Source: Thermoplasmata archaeon (GTDB lineage: Archaea; Thermoplasmatota; Thermoplasmata; Thermoplasmatales; GCA-001856825). From it: a DNA stretch of 56,460 nucleotides. The stretch is taken from contig JAJZYT010000010.1 of the NCBI GenBank assembly GCA_021797915.1, positions 1-56,460 on the forward strand, written 5' to 3'. Positions 19,208 through 27,978 of the stretch are shown piece after piece. A program made the position numbers and the translations under genes. Numbering within the stretch: the stretch's first letter is position 1; every line of letters begins with the position of its first letter. The notes beneath the pieces were generated by a model, which was not told the origin of the DNA, did no database searches, and saw only the letters and a program-made list of their open reading frames with translations.

Positions 19208-20269
19208 CTACTTCTTCTTTGTGTTTCTGCTAATGACGTAACCTGAAATGCCACCTATCAGCACGACTGCTACCACTACGATGCCAATTATGTAAGTTGT
19301 GGAAAGCCCCTGATTTGAGGCAGAAACAATGGCAAGATCATTCGCCGACGTTACCTCTGCGTCACCGTTCGTCGTCATGGCAGCATTAGGATCAATTCTG
19401 AGCTTCAGGGTGTATATGCTTCCATTTTCGTTTATCGTGGAGTTTATAGTATAGTTGGTCGTGGCATTGTAGTAGAAAGTTGTTGTATTCGCACTGCTGT
19501 CGTAAACTCTAACCCAGCTGGTCAATGGTTTGCTAAATACATGGAAATTTACCGTATTATAGGATGCAATATCGCCGTTGAATCCTATCTGTTCGAATAG
19601 CCCGCTGAGATCAAGCGAACCCGAGTTTCCGCTTCCAAGCCCCAGACTCAGATCACCAAGTTCGTTGACGTCAATATTGCTGGTGATGCTTTCATTCACA
19701 CTTAAGTTCACGAATGGCATTTTCACCGCTAGATTCCCATGGAATGTGCTTTCCAGTTTCCCCTGAACACCAAATGCTCTCCATGACATGTCTATTACCG
19801 TTGAATTCCCTCCCGTCTTCTTCGTAATATTTGTAGCAGTCAGATGAAATGTCATGTTCCTGTAGACGGTGAGGTTTGTCTGGTTTGCGAATGCATGCAC
19901 GTGGTAAGAAATGGTCGCATTTATGACATGAATTACAGTCCTGTTTGTGCTGGAAGTCCCAGTAGCATTTACGCCACCAGCTGAAGTGTTACCGTTGATC
20001 TCTACCTGGTTCATGTCCTGCTGTATTTCCTGCCTTGTCGTTGCATTCACATAGGAAGTTGCGTTTAGCCACATTGCTGTACCGTTGAGCTGGTTCGAAG
20101 CATTGCTCCCTGCAGGGTAGGTGTAGTAGAGCACGTAGTTGCTGGTTGTGTTCACGTTTGCGACATCCGTCTGTGTGTCTATAGTCGCGTGCATGGTGGT
20201 GGCAGACCCTAGAGGCATGGTCATCATGCTGATGACCACTGCCAACATCAGTACAATCAAATACCTCAT
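19208..20269 (-). CDS. cell-surface protein with signal peptide and C-terminal membrane anchor
   Basis: A 353-aa protein with a signal peptide (LIVLMLAVVISMMTMPLGSA) and a C-terminal transmembrane helix (IIGIVVVAVVLIGGISGYVI) followed by a short basic tail RNTKKK. Between them is an ectodomain packed with N-x-T/S sequons and beta-rich segments. This looks like a type I membrane, probably N-glycosylated, surface protein. No enzymatic motif is seen. The 693-aa GT-C-like protein nearby on the same strand could belong to the glycosylation machinery, but no direct link is shown. Confidence 0.75.
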   Translation of the reverse strand: MRYLIVLMLAVVISMMTMPLGSATTMHATIDTQTDVANVNTTSNYVLYYTYPAGSNASNQLNGTAMWLNATSYVNATTRQEIQQDMNQVEINGNTSAGGVNATGTSSTNRTVIHVINATISYHVHAFANQTNLTVYRNMTFHLTATNITKKTGGNSTVIDMSWRAFGVQGKLESTFHGNLAVKMPFVNLSVNESITSNIDVNELGDLSLGLGSGNSGSLDLSGLFEQIGFNGDIASYNTVNFHVFSKPLTSWVRVYDSSANTTTFYYNATTNYTINSTINENGSIYTLKLRIDPNAAMTTNGDAEVTSANDLAIVSASNQGLSTTYIIGIVVVAVVLIGGISGYVISRNTKKK

Positions 20270-20476
20270 GTCCTTTTGACTCGTACTTATTTAAACTAAT
20301 TATTGGTACAATTTTCAAAAATTAATACAAAATTCGAATAAAATGCTGATAACGTTTCTCATCACCTCATATATCTGTCATTAAGGCCAGACTTTCCTGA
20401 CGTAAACGCAATTAATGGAAATAATGTTCCTTCCTGATACATTAAAGTAGTCATTTTAGATTTTAGATGGAGACTA

Positions 20477-21769
20477 ATGGAACCCGTTTTACAGGTAGCC
20501 TTGGATTTCGAGAACCTGAGTAGGGCACTTCAGGTTGCAAAGGAGGCCGTTGAAGGCGGAGCCGACTGGATAGAGGTTGGGACCCCCCTCATCAAGAGTG
20601 AGGGATTGCAGGCCATAAGAGAGATAAAGCGTAATTTTCCCAACAAGGTAGTCGTGGCAGATATGAAGACTGCAGATGTCGGAGGATTTGAGACAGAGAT
20701 CGCAGCAAAGAGTGGCGCCCAGATAGTCACAATCCTCGGTATCAGTGACGACCCGACTATAACTGAGGCAGTGAAGGCCGGCAAGAAGTACGGGGCGGAG
20801 ATAATGATTGACCTCCTCCAGGTGGAAAACGTGGAGGAGAGAGTGAAACAACTGGAAAAATTGGGAGTGAAATACTTCTGCGAACACGTGGGAATAGACA
20901 TGCAGATGATCGGGAAGAACCCATTAAAAGTTCTTGAGAGGGTAGTATCAGCAACCAAGATTCCTATTGCGGTTGCAGGGGGATTGAACAAGCAGTCCAT
21001 CCCAGACGTTATCAAGAGAGGTGCCTCGATCATAATTGTGGGCGGAGCTATTACCAAGGCACCGAACGTAACTGAGGAGACGGCAGCAATAAAAAAGGTC
21101 ATTGCGACCGGCGTTGCAGAATATGGAGACATGTACAGGAAGTATTCAAAGGACGAGATAGTAGAGGCGCTCTCCAAGGTGTCTTCCTCCAATGTTTCGG
21201 ACGCAATGCACAGGGGAGGGGCTATTCACGGAATAGTATCGAGGAGTCCGCAAGGCACGAGAATCGTTGGCAGAGCTTTGACCGTAAAGACTGTCAACGG
21301 AGACTGGGCGAAACCAGTTGAGGCGATCGACCACGCGAAGGAGGGTGATATCATCGTGATAGATGCAGATGGGGGAGAGGACGCTGTTTGGGGAGAACTT
21401 GCATCCTGGAGCTGCGTCACCAAGAAGATAAAGGGCGTGGTCATCTGGGGGGCAATCAGGGATCTGGACAGCATAATGAAGATTCCATTCCCAGCTTTTT
21501 CAAAGTACGTTTCATCCAATGCCGGGGATCCAAAGGGGTTTGGGGAGATAGGAAGCGAGATAGAGATAGCGGGAAGAAAGGTCAGAACTGGGGACTACAT
21601 CATTGCAGATTATTCCGGGGTAGTGGTAATACCCGAAGAAGAAGCACAGGAGATCGCTAATAGGGCCGTAGACGTTGCGGAGAGGGAGAACAGGTTGAGA
21701 GAAGAAATAAAGAGAGGGAGTACCCTTTCGTCAGTCCAGAAGCTAGAGAAGTGGGAGAAAGTTGGATGA
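20477..21769 (+). CDS. 3-hexulose-6-phosphate synthase fused to RraA-like domain
   Basis: Two-domain protein of 430 aa. Residues about 1-210 form a 3-hexulose-6-phosphate synthase (OMP decarboxylase-like barrel): LQVALDFENLSRALQVAKEA, the catalytic VVADMKTADVGG and IAVAGGLNKQSIPDVIKRG. Residues about 220-430 form an RraA/HMG-aldolase-like domain: VSDAMHRGGAIHG, GDIIVIDADGGEDAVWGELA, GVVIWGAIRDLDSI. In archaea HPS with PHI runs the ribulose monophosphate pathway backwards to make ribose-5-phosphate. The fusion is known in archaeal genomes; the function of the RraA part there is unclear. The 3' end overlaps the convergent gene by 113 bp. Confidence 0.93.
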   Translation: MEPVLQVALDFENLSRALQVAKEAVEGGADWIEVGTPLIKSEGLQAIREIKRNFPNKVVVADMKTADVGGFETEIAAKSGAQIVTILGISDDPTITEAVKAGKKYGAEIMIDLLQVENVEERVKQLEKLGVKYFCEHVGIDMQMIGKNPLKVLERVVSATKIPIAVAGGLNKQSIPDVIKRGASIIIVGGAITKAPNVTEETAAIKKVIATGVAEYGDMYRKYSKDEIVEALSKVSSSNVSDAMHRGGAIHGIVSRSPQGTRIVGRALTVKTVNGDWAKPVEAIDHAKEGDIIVIDADGGEDAVWGELASWSCVTKKIKGVVIWGAIRDLDSIMKIPFPAFSKYVSSNAGDPKGFGEIGSEIEIAGRKVRTGDYIIADYSGVVVIPEEEAQEIANRAVDVAERENRLREEIKRGSTLSSVQKLEKWEKVG

Positions 21770-23738
21770 ACGACGGCGTCGTAGTGCTGTTCTTGTAGAG
21801 TCCTTCGTAGTAAGTAAGGTTGTAGCCTCTGTTGCCAAGATATGTCCAGTTTACTTCGAACAGATAACTCGTGCTGTTCGCCTCGGTGGAGCTGTTTTCA
21901 TACACCAGATCGAATGGCTTCTTGAAAAATTTGGTGAAAGCGGATCCGTTGACCATTATCGGTGCCTGGTTAGGATTCAGGGAGCTATTGAAACCCCATA
22001 CGCCATACCTCAGCATGTAGCTGTTGAGGAAGATGTACCCTACTGGGGGGTAAGTCCCATTTTGTCCGGTGAGGTCGTTTATAGCACCTTGCCAGCTGGT
22101 TGAATTCCATATTGACGAAAGATTGTTGAACGGTGAATTGAATCCGTAAGAATATAGCAGAATCCCTATCTGGTGGTCAGTTGCAACGGACAGATTCGTG
22201 TTACCGATCTGAGTCAGATAGGAAATGGTAGAATTGTCCTGGATCGTAATCGCTTCGGTGTGGGAAGGGACGAAATCTGAGACCATCGGATAGCTCGCAA
22301 CACCCATCAGAAGGACGAGAGAAACGGCAGCAATCACAATGATGTTCTCCACAGGTCGCCTCACGGAATAGGTCACGTGTCTGGCACTGGTCGAAATAAC
22401 GTGCCGGGGCACCGTAACCATTGTCACTCCCGCAGCAGTATTTATGGCTATGGGAGCGGTGATTGGCGGGGTTGTACCATACACCTGCTTTATCCTCACT
22501 CCTTTCCCCTTCTTGTGGGAGCTGAAATATTGGTACCACTTGACAAGAACATAGGCGGAAACGATGCAGAACGGTTCGGAAAGATATTCGAGACTCCTCG
22601 CTGGAATCAGCACGGTATTCTTCGAAACGAAGCTGTAGAACAGGGAAAGTATTATTGCGAGCGTCCAGCCAAACACCTCTGCGATGTTGTTCTCTATGAG
22701 GAAGTACTTCACTCCCACCACAGATACAGAGATAAAAATTATGAAAGGTAGTGATACTACCAAAGCACCATACGAAATGTAACGTGGAACAAATCCAGTC
22801 AAGCTCAATACCACAAACATTGCTACGAGTATGAATGCGGAAAGAATCACAAGCAACAGGTCTCTCTTGGGCTCAATCTGCAACTTCAGTTTTTCTATTA
22901 TCTTAACTACAACATCCTTGATTTTTATGGAGTTCGAATTCCTGAGTATAAGATACATAGCAAGTACCATAGCATAGAATACAGCGATCACCGCACCATA
23001 TCCCAATCCATAGGCAGCCTTGGAAAAGAATGAGACCATGTTCGGAACTCTAAGGAGCAGGTATGCCATCATCAGTGTCCCGGAAAGCTCAATGATTAAC
23101 AGGTCTGAAAATAGATTTTGTCTCCACTTTGTGCCGAGCAGATTAACTGCGAACACCATTCCCACCAGTGAGATAAGGAAAAAGTAAGTCGAAAGTTGGT
23201 GAGAGAGCACAAGGAGGACGATAGAAATACCCATCGGTATCGCATAATTGTGATTCTTATGGTATGCAAGGAAGAAATAAATTGAAAGGAGGAGGAAGAA
23301 GTGCCCCGTTGTAAGATAATTGGGCTGGGAGGTCTGGTAAAGCTGGATTGGACTTACAACAAGCAGGAACCCCGCAACCGCTGATATGTTTCTGTCGAAG
23401 CCTACCTGCCTCGAAATAAGGTATATCAGGAACGGTGTCAACCCGCCCAAGAAAGGGATGGAATAATCTAGAGCTATTGAAACAGGAACACCGGTGAGAT
23501 AATGGACGGTGTCTACAATCAAGAAAGTAACGGGGAAATACTGGTAGCCATCCGTCCCCCACGGAGAATTGGGCGGATATGCGAGCGCCTTGTTGCTAAG
23601 GAACGCCTGGCTGAGGTAGTAATAGATGCCGTAGTCATTGCCCCACGCATAATTCAGCACGTTGGGGAATATCCTTATGGCTACCCCCGCAATGATTATC
23701 GCAGATATAATCGCGATCTCTCTTTTCCCCAACTTCAT
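21657..23738 (-). CDS. large multi-pass membrane protein, GT-C-like glycosyltransferase candidate
   Basis: A 693-aa protein with about 11-13 hydrophobic helices in the first ~480 residues and an extracytoplasmic C-terminal domain with many N-x-S/T sequons. The first outside loop carries an acidic site (WGNDYGIYYYLSQA), the typical position of the catalytic Asp in GT-C enzymes, followed by YPPNSPWGTDGYQYFPVTFL. It could be a dolichyl-phosphate-sugar-dependent transferase. It does not show the WWDYG signature of AglB/STT3, so it is not the oligosaccharyltransferase. Its last ~37 codons overlap the convergent Hps-RraA gene. Confidence 0.65.
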   Translation of the reverse strand: MKLGKREIAIISAIIIAGVAIRIFPNVLNYAWGNDYGIYYYLSQAFLSNKALAYPPNSPWGTDGYQYFPVTFLIVDTVHYLTGVPVSIALDYSIPFLGGLTPFLIYLISRQVGFDRNISAVAGFLLVVSPIQLYQTSQPNYLTTGHFFLLLSIYFFLAYHKNHNYAIPMGISIVLLVLSHQLSTYFFLISLVGMVFAVNLLGTKWRQNLFSDLLIIELSGTLMMAYLLLRVPNMVSFFSKAAYGLGYGAVIAVFYAMVLAMYLILRNSNSIKIKDVVVKIIEKLKLQIEPKRDLLLVILSAFILVAMFVVLSLTGFVPRYISYGALVVSLPFIIFISVSVVGVKYFLIENNIAEVFGWTLAIILSLFYSFVSKNTVLIPARSLEYLSEPFCIVSAYVLVKWYQYFSSHKKGKGVRIKQVYGTTPPITAPIAINTAAGVTMVTVPRHVISTSARHVTYSVRRPVENIIVIAAVSLVLLMGVASYPMVSDFVPSHTEAITIQDNSTISYLTQIGNTNLSVATDHQIGILLYSYGFNSPFNNLSSIWNSTSWQGAINDLTGQNGTYPPVGYIFLNSYMLRYGVWGFNSSLNPNQAPIMVNGSAFTKFFKKPFDLVYENSSTEANSTSYLFEVNWTYLGNRGYNLTYYEGLYKNSTTTPSFIQLSPTSLASGLTKGYSLSLFLLSTCSPSPQRLRPY

Positions 23739-23804
23739 GCACTTTCTTAAAAACTATTGAAAATTTAACCTTATTGTGGGTTGGTCGAATTGAATGATTC
23801 TTCA

Positions 23805-23814
23805 TTTTTAAATA
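23805..23814 (+). promoter_or_regulatory. Box A promoter for the NAD kinase operon
   Basis: TTTTTAAATA lies about 30 bp upstream of ATG 23839, not of the NAD kinase start at 23889. The transcript would therefore begin at or near the short leader reading frame. By eye. Confidence 0.55.
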
Positions 23815-23838
23815 CGGGATAATACTTCCTAGACAACA

Positions 23839-23892
23839 ATGAATAGCTTCCTTAAAGTGGCTTTTCTGGGTGATGGGGGGCATCGTGCGTGA
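23839..23892 (+). CDS. 17-aa leader reading frame coupled to NAD kinase
   Basis: A short open frame MNSFLKVAFLGDGGHRA begins where a leaderless transcript from the box A at 23805-23814 would start. Its TGA stop (23890-23892) overlaps the GTG start of the NAD kinase gene (GTGA). This arrangement suggests translation of a small peptide that couples to the kinase gene. A GGTGAT-type Shine-Dalgarno sequence lies inside it about 14 bp before the GTG. Whether the peptide has a function is unknown. Confidence 0.4.
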   Translation: MNSFLKVAFLGDGGHRA

Positions 23893-24695
23893 AGATAGGT
23901 TTTGTATCGAAACCTGAGTGCCCTAGATGTCAAGAACTCATCAAGTTCCTTATCGATTTCCTCAAAGAAAGGGGACACGATTATGTGCTGGAATCTGGGA
24001 CAGCCAAGGAGATGAAGATGGATGGGGAGCGGGTGGAGAAGATCCACGCAGACGCTCTGGTAACTGTCGGAGGCGATGGGGCAGCCCTTTGGACGCTGCA
24101 GAAAACAAAACTTCCATTACTCCCCATAAACGTGAGCAGCCTCGCATTCCTTTCTGAGGTCGATTCATCGAACTCTCTCGAGTGCATAAACAGGCTCCTC
24201 AACGGTGATTACAAGGTAGAGGAGAGAGCAAGAATAAAGACCACGGTCAACTCAAAGAGACTTCCGGATTCCTTGAACGAGGCAGTCCTGAAAACAATGA
24301 TTATGTCCAAGATCAGGTGGTTCGGGATCTACCTAGATGATGATTTCATCCACAATACAAGGGCAGATGGAATAATCATAGCGACCCCGACTGGGTCAAC
24401 CTCTTATTCCCTGAGTGTAGGTGGCCCGATTCTCGACCCCAAGGTGAAGGGTTTCATCATATCTTACATGGCACCATTCAGTCTCAGTGCCAGGAGCATG
24501 GTGGTCCCATCCCAGTCCACAATAAGGGTGGTCACGCTCGATAAGGGCAAGAGCATAATGCTCACTCTAGACGGACAGGACGGCTTGGAGGTGGGCTTCC
24601 ACGATGAGATATCTTTCACAGAGAGCGAACACCCAGCAAGATTCATCAGGTTCAATTCAGACTTTTACAAGAATACCAGGGAGAAAATGGTATGA
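23889..24695 (+). CDS. NAD kinase
   Basis: ATP- or polyphosphate-dependent NAD kinase (268 aa, GTG start) producing NADP. Motifs are the GGDG site VTVGGDGAALWTLQ near residue 58, LNEAVL (NAD-binding Asn-Glu), and RADGIIIATPTGSTSYSLSV with the conserved Asp and Gly-rich loop, then GGPILDP. First full-length gene of a tightly overlapping operon with the JAMM and ComB-like genes (4-bp overlaps). Confidence 0.93.
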   Translation: MKIGFVSKPECPRCQELIKFLIDFLKERGHDYVLESGTAKEMKMDGERVEKIHADALVTVGGDGAALWTLQKTKLPLLPINVSSLAFLSEVDSSNSLECINRLLNGDYKVEERARIKTTVNSKRLPDSLNEAVLKTMIMSKIRWFGIYLDDDFIHNTRADGIIIATPTGSTSYSLSVGGPILDPKVKGFIISYMAPFSLSARSMVVPSQSTIRVVTLDKGKSIMLTLDGQDGLEVGFHDEISFTESEHPARFIRFNSDFYKNTREKMV

Positions 24696-25054
24696 AGATA
24701 AGGAGGGGGGTCATAGAGCTCGTTATGGAGAGCAGCAAGGACTCTCTTCCGAACGAGTTCGCAGCCTTCCTCAAGGCGAAGAAGGAAGTGATATACGAAA
24801 TAGCGCTCGTTCCCGGTACTATTTCTGGAGAAAGGAGTGCAATAATGCAGTTATGGAACAGACCGATAGATCTGGGGTACGTAGGCACGATTCATTCCCA
24901 TCCCTCTGGTGTGATTTATCCTAGTGAAGACGACAAGAGTTTGTACTCAAAATTCGGGAATATTCATATCATAGTTGGCTATCCGTTCAACCTGTACTCC
25001 TGGCGGCCGTTCAACAACGAGGGAATAGAGATAAATCTGGAAATGATACAATGA
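24692..25054 (+). CDS. JAMM/MPN-domain metalloprotease-like protein
   Basis: A 120-aa stand-alone JAB1/MPN (Mov34) domain. The zinc site is complete: Glu in PNEFAAFL near residue 22 and the HxH-x7-S-x2-D motif in HSHPSGVIYPSEDD near residue 67. Archaeal and bacterial members cleave isopeptide bonds or C-terminal extensions of ubiquitin-like proteins, or process sulfur carriers. No ubiquitin-like or E1-like gene is next to it. It is translationally coupled to NAD kinase upstream and to the ComB-like gene downstream. Confidence 0.9.
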   Translation: MKIRRGVIELVMESSKDSLPNEFAAFLKAKKEVIYEIALVPGTISGERSAIMQLWNRPIDLGYVGTIHSHPSGVIYPSEDDKSLYSKFGNIHIIVGYPFNLYSWRPFNNEGIEINLEMIQ

Positions 25055-25683
25055 TAAGAATCACTGATGGCAGGTACATAAGAAACATATACGGAGTACC
25101 GGTCGTAGCAGACATATTCAGGGCAACTTCAAACATCGTTACCATGGTTATGAAAGGAGTAAAGGAGATAATTCCCGTCGACGATGTCAATACCGCACTC
25201 TCGTTGAAGAAAGAAGGGTACGTCTTGTTCGGGGAAAACAACCTGAATCCGATAGAGGGATTTCAGTATGGCAACTCGCCAACGCAGACAATGAAGCTCG
25301 ATCTTGATGGAGTGAAGGCCGTTCTGATGACGACTAACGGGTCTGGGATTATTTTAAAGGCGGGTGAAGGAACACTCGTTGGTTCATTCCTAAATATAGG
25401 TGCACTTTCAAGGTATCTCAGAAACAAAGAAGTTCATATCTTTCCCGCAAATCTGAAAAACGGGGTCTCTACGGAGGACAACGAATTTGCGTATGCTCTC
25501 ACCAAGAAGGTGATGGAACCAGGCTCCAATATAGATGTCAATATTGCAAGGTCTAGAAACGGAAATGGAGCCACGCTTCTCAAGGAGCATAAGTTCGAGG
25601 AGGACCTCGACTTCTGCCTTCAGCAGGATATCACAGACGCGATTCCAATCTTTAAAGGTGGCAAGATAGTCAAGTTGGAGTGA
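25051..25683 (+). CDS. ComB-family acid phosphatase (2-phosphosulfolactate phosphatase-like)
   Basis: A 210-aa protein of the ComB family, Mg-dependent phosphatases known from coenzyme M synthesis. Family segments are VVADIFRATSNIVTMVMKG, YVLFGENN, GFQYGNSPTQT, VLMTTNGSGIILKA and LVGSFLNIGAL. Nothing else in the window relates to coenzyme M or methanogenesis, so the natural substrate here is probably a different phosphate ester. The 4-bp overlap with the JAMM gene shows co-translation. Confidence 0.82.
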   Translation: MIRITDGRYIRNIYGVPVVADIFRATSNIVTMVMKGVKEIIPVDDVNTALSLKKEGYVLFGENNLNPIEGFQYGNSPTQTMKLDLDGVKAVLMTTNGSGIILKAGEGTLVGSFLNIGALSRYLRNKEVHIFPANLKNGVSTEDNEFAYALTKKVMEPGSNIDVNIARSRNGNGATLLKEHKFEEDLDFCLQQDITDAIPIFKGGKIVKLE

Positions 25684-26928
25684 TCACTTCGATTTTTCCT
25701 TGAGAAAAATAAACAGTCCTATCCCGACGACTATTGATGCAATCAGGAAGTCTGCGTAATAACCAATACCTGTGACAATAACGCCAGTCAGTGCCGAGCC
25801 CAGGACAGCGCCAAAGCTCTGAACTGCATTATAGGTTCCACTTACCCTTCCCCTCTCCTCAGGTTTTGATAGGTTCGAGACGAGTGTACCTGTCCCCACA
25901 GAGATGAATGACCACAGGGCTCCCAGAACTGAGTAGACCAGAAGCAATCCGACAAATAGGAATGGTCTATGGGTCTGCAACAGTGCCACAAGCGCTATTG
26001 TGAATGGAAAAATGAACATCCTTGTCATCACGGCGAACGTGGTAACCCTTCTGTTTCCGTATCTCAGGGCAATCTGACCAGAAAATCCGTAAGTTATTGC
26101 ACCAAAAATATAGTTTCCAAGGAAAATGATGAAATATACGGACGCAGAAATAGCAAGCGTCCGCAGCATTATCGGAAACGCAACAAAGAACAACTGGAAG
26201 CCCGTCATCATGATCATGAAACCGATTATTATGAACTTCAGGTCGCTGGCTAGGTCTTTAAAATGGAAGTTGAAATGTATGATCTGAGATGGAAGGTACC
26301 TCACTCTCTGAATTATGCTGAAAGTGCGGATAGGGACCTCGTCTCTGTTAATTTTGACCGTGCTCTCCGGTATGTAGCGGTAACCCAGGACTGCCGAGAT
26401 CAAATAGAAAATTACGGCAAAAAGGTATAGATATCTCAGCAGCGAAACCTTTGGAAAGAACGCAGTGAACACGGAAGCAAAAACGACTCCAGCTATGTTT
26501 CCGTAACTGTTGTACTGTGAGAACTTCGAGATCTTCATTGCCCAGTCCCTCCGCTCAGTGAGCTCCATAATGAGGATTGACGAGACCGGAGTGGCTGCAC
26601 TACCAAAGAAACCAGACAGGAAGGAGATCGAAATGAAATACGCAGTGTTGAATGATATAGCCAAAAGGACGGATGTTACCGCGAGTGAGACAAATCCTAT
26701 TATTACGAACATTCGCCTCTTTCCGAGTCTATCTGAAAGATTCCCCCAAACCATTAGTCCCAGTACTGAGGCGATCGATGAAACAATAACGTAAATTGAA
26801 TAATCGATGATCCCCCCAGCCAGAAGTTCTGTAATGAAGAGTGGCGCCAATGGGCTCGTAATGCCCGCTGAAGTGTTCATTGGGAAATAGGACAGAAACC
26901 ATCTGTCCCTTCCCGAGGGGGTACTCAT
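25684..26928 (-). CDS. major facilitator superfamily transporter
   Basis: A 414-aa membrane protein with about 12 hydrophobic helices in two halves joined by a charged loop near residues 180-215. The MFS loop 2-3 motif is visible as GLMVWGNLSDRLGKRRMFVI near residue 55 (family G-x-x-x-D-R/K-x-G-x-R-R). Substrate cannot be predicted; it resembles multidrug or sugar-type exporters in general layout. Its stop abuts the end of the convergent comB-like gene. Confidence 0.9.
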   Translation of the reverse strand: MSTPSGRDRWFLSYFPMNTSAGITSPLAPLFITELLAGGIIDYSIYVIVSSIASVLGLMVWGNLSDRLGKRRMFVIIGFVSLAVTSVLLAISFNTAYFISISFLSGFFGSAATPVSSILIMELTERRDWAMKISKFSQYNSYGNIAGVVFASVFTAFFPKVSLLRYLYLFAVIFYLISAVLGYRYIPESTVKINRDEVPIRTFSIIQRVRYLPSQIIHFNFHFKDLASDLKFIIIGFMIMMTGFQLFFVAFPIMLRTLAISASVYFIIFLGNYIFGAITYGFSGQIALRYGNRRVTTFAVMTRMFIFPFTIALVALLQTHRPFLFVGLLLVYSVLGALWSFISVGTGTLVSNLSKPEERGRVSGTYNAVQSFGAVLGSALTGVIVTGIGYYADFLIASIVVGIGLFIFLKEKSK

Positions 26929-26955
26929 TCAACAGGTATGCATTGCGATTATTTC

Positions 26956-26963
26956 TATTTAAA
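26956..26963 (-). promoter_or_regulatory. Box A promoter for the MFS gene
   Basis: Minus-strand TTTAAATA about 31 bp upstream of ATG 26928. The remaining 26964-27156 stretch shows no gene and probably holds only the 3' flank of the PfkB gene. By eye. Confidence 0.4.
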
Positions 26964-27156
26964 GATAAATTTTAAGGGCGCTCACAGATGTTAGGATTAT
27001 CAGTTCTTTGAGCAAGATATCATGAAAGAAGCTTTCTTAACACCATATTCCCAGACCAAAGTGTCTTACGCTTGGGCCCAATTTTAGGCACAGTGTCTCA
27101 ATATTTACGCCATCCTTTATTCATGCTCGAAATACAAGCGGATCAAAAAAATTACC

Positions 27157-27969
27157 CTAGCATCCATTATCCCAATCGAACTTAATACCCGTATTCATAC
27201 CATTCTTCATATAAAAACTTGTGATCCTGTTTGCACAAGAAATTGCCTTCTTCATTTCTTTCCCGCGGTAGAGAGACGAATAGAAAGCAGCCCTAAACAT
27301 ATCGCCAGCACCCAGTGAGGATCCCTTCTTCACGATCTCTGTGGGAATAAGCTCGTTGCTAAAAATGGCACCCCGTTCCCCGAGGGTCACGATAGTCTTG
27401 TTTCCATCGATTCTCGTTAGGGATGAAAGATAGTTGAATTCAGGCTCATTCAGTATTACTAGATCAGCCATCCTCAATGCTTCGATTAGCTTGTTTTGAT
27501 TCCATCTGTACTTTATCTCTTGGCCAGGGTCGAGAACCTTTATACTTCGGGTACTCCGCAAAAGTTTGAGAATCCAGTCAGGATTCGAAGTTGCGAAGTG
27601 ACAATACTCACTTTCAATCTCGTAATCGTCCCCCGGGTATTTCATCGGACCTTGGTACATATAAGCTATCTGTGTGTCCTTTGCGTCTGCTATGTAACAG
27701 ATCGGGCCCTCCTCATTGCTCTTTTCAAGGGTCAACGAGATATTTTCTTTGTTCAAAAGGTGCAGCAATTCTTCTGGAAAATTCTTGGAAATGCGTGATA
27801 TGAGATTGACGGGAGTGCCTAGTTCGGCTGCAAATCTCGCAATGTTGGCCCCTGTCCCCCCAAGTCTCTTCTCTATTCCCCTGATCTCCTCGCTTCCGAA
27901 AGACGGAATTTGCTTGATATCAAAAATTATGTCTACGTTAATGTGCCCAACAACGGTCAGGAACGACAT
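27157..27969 (-). CDS. PfkB-family sugar/nucleoside kinase
   Basis: Ribokinase-superfamily kinase (270 aa). The first PfkB signature is GGTGANIARFAAELG (near residue 36) and the second is the anion-hole/catalytic motif GSSLGAGDMFRAAF near residue 228. Substrate could be a sugar, a nucleoside or fructose-6-phosphate. It lies 9 bp downstream of pdxS on the same strand; a pyridoxal or hydroxymethylpyrimidine substrate is conceivable from position, but the motifs do not settle it. Confidence 0.88.
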   Translation of the reverse strand: MSFLTVVGHINVDIIFDIKQIPSFGSEEIRGIEKRLGGTGANIARFAAELGTPVNLISRISKNFPEELLHLLNKENISLTLEKSNEEGPICYIADAKDTQIAYMYQGPMKYPGDDYEIESEYCHFATSNPDWILKLLRSTRSIKVLDPGQEIKYRWNQNKLIEALRMADLVILNEPEFNYLSSLTRIDGNKTIVTLGERGAIFSNELIPTEIVKKGSSLGAGDMFRAAFYSSLYRGKEMKKAISCANRITSFYMKNGMNTGIKFDWDNGC

Positions 27970-27978
27970 TAGTGGGGT

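Noticed and set aside
21657-23738. Oligosaccharyltransferase AglB/STT3
   Set aside because: The WWDYG catalytic-domain signature is absent, so only a general GT-C-like label is kept.
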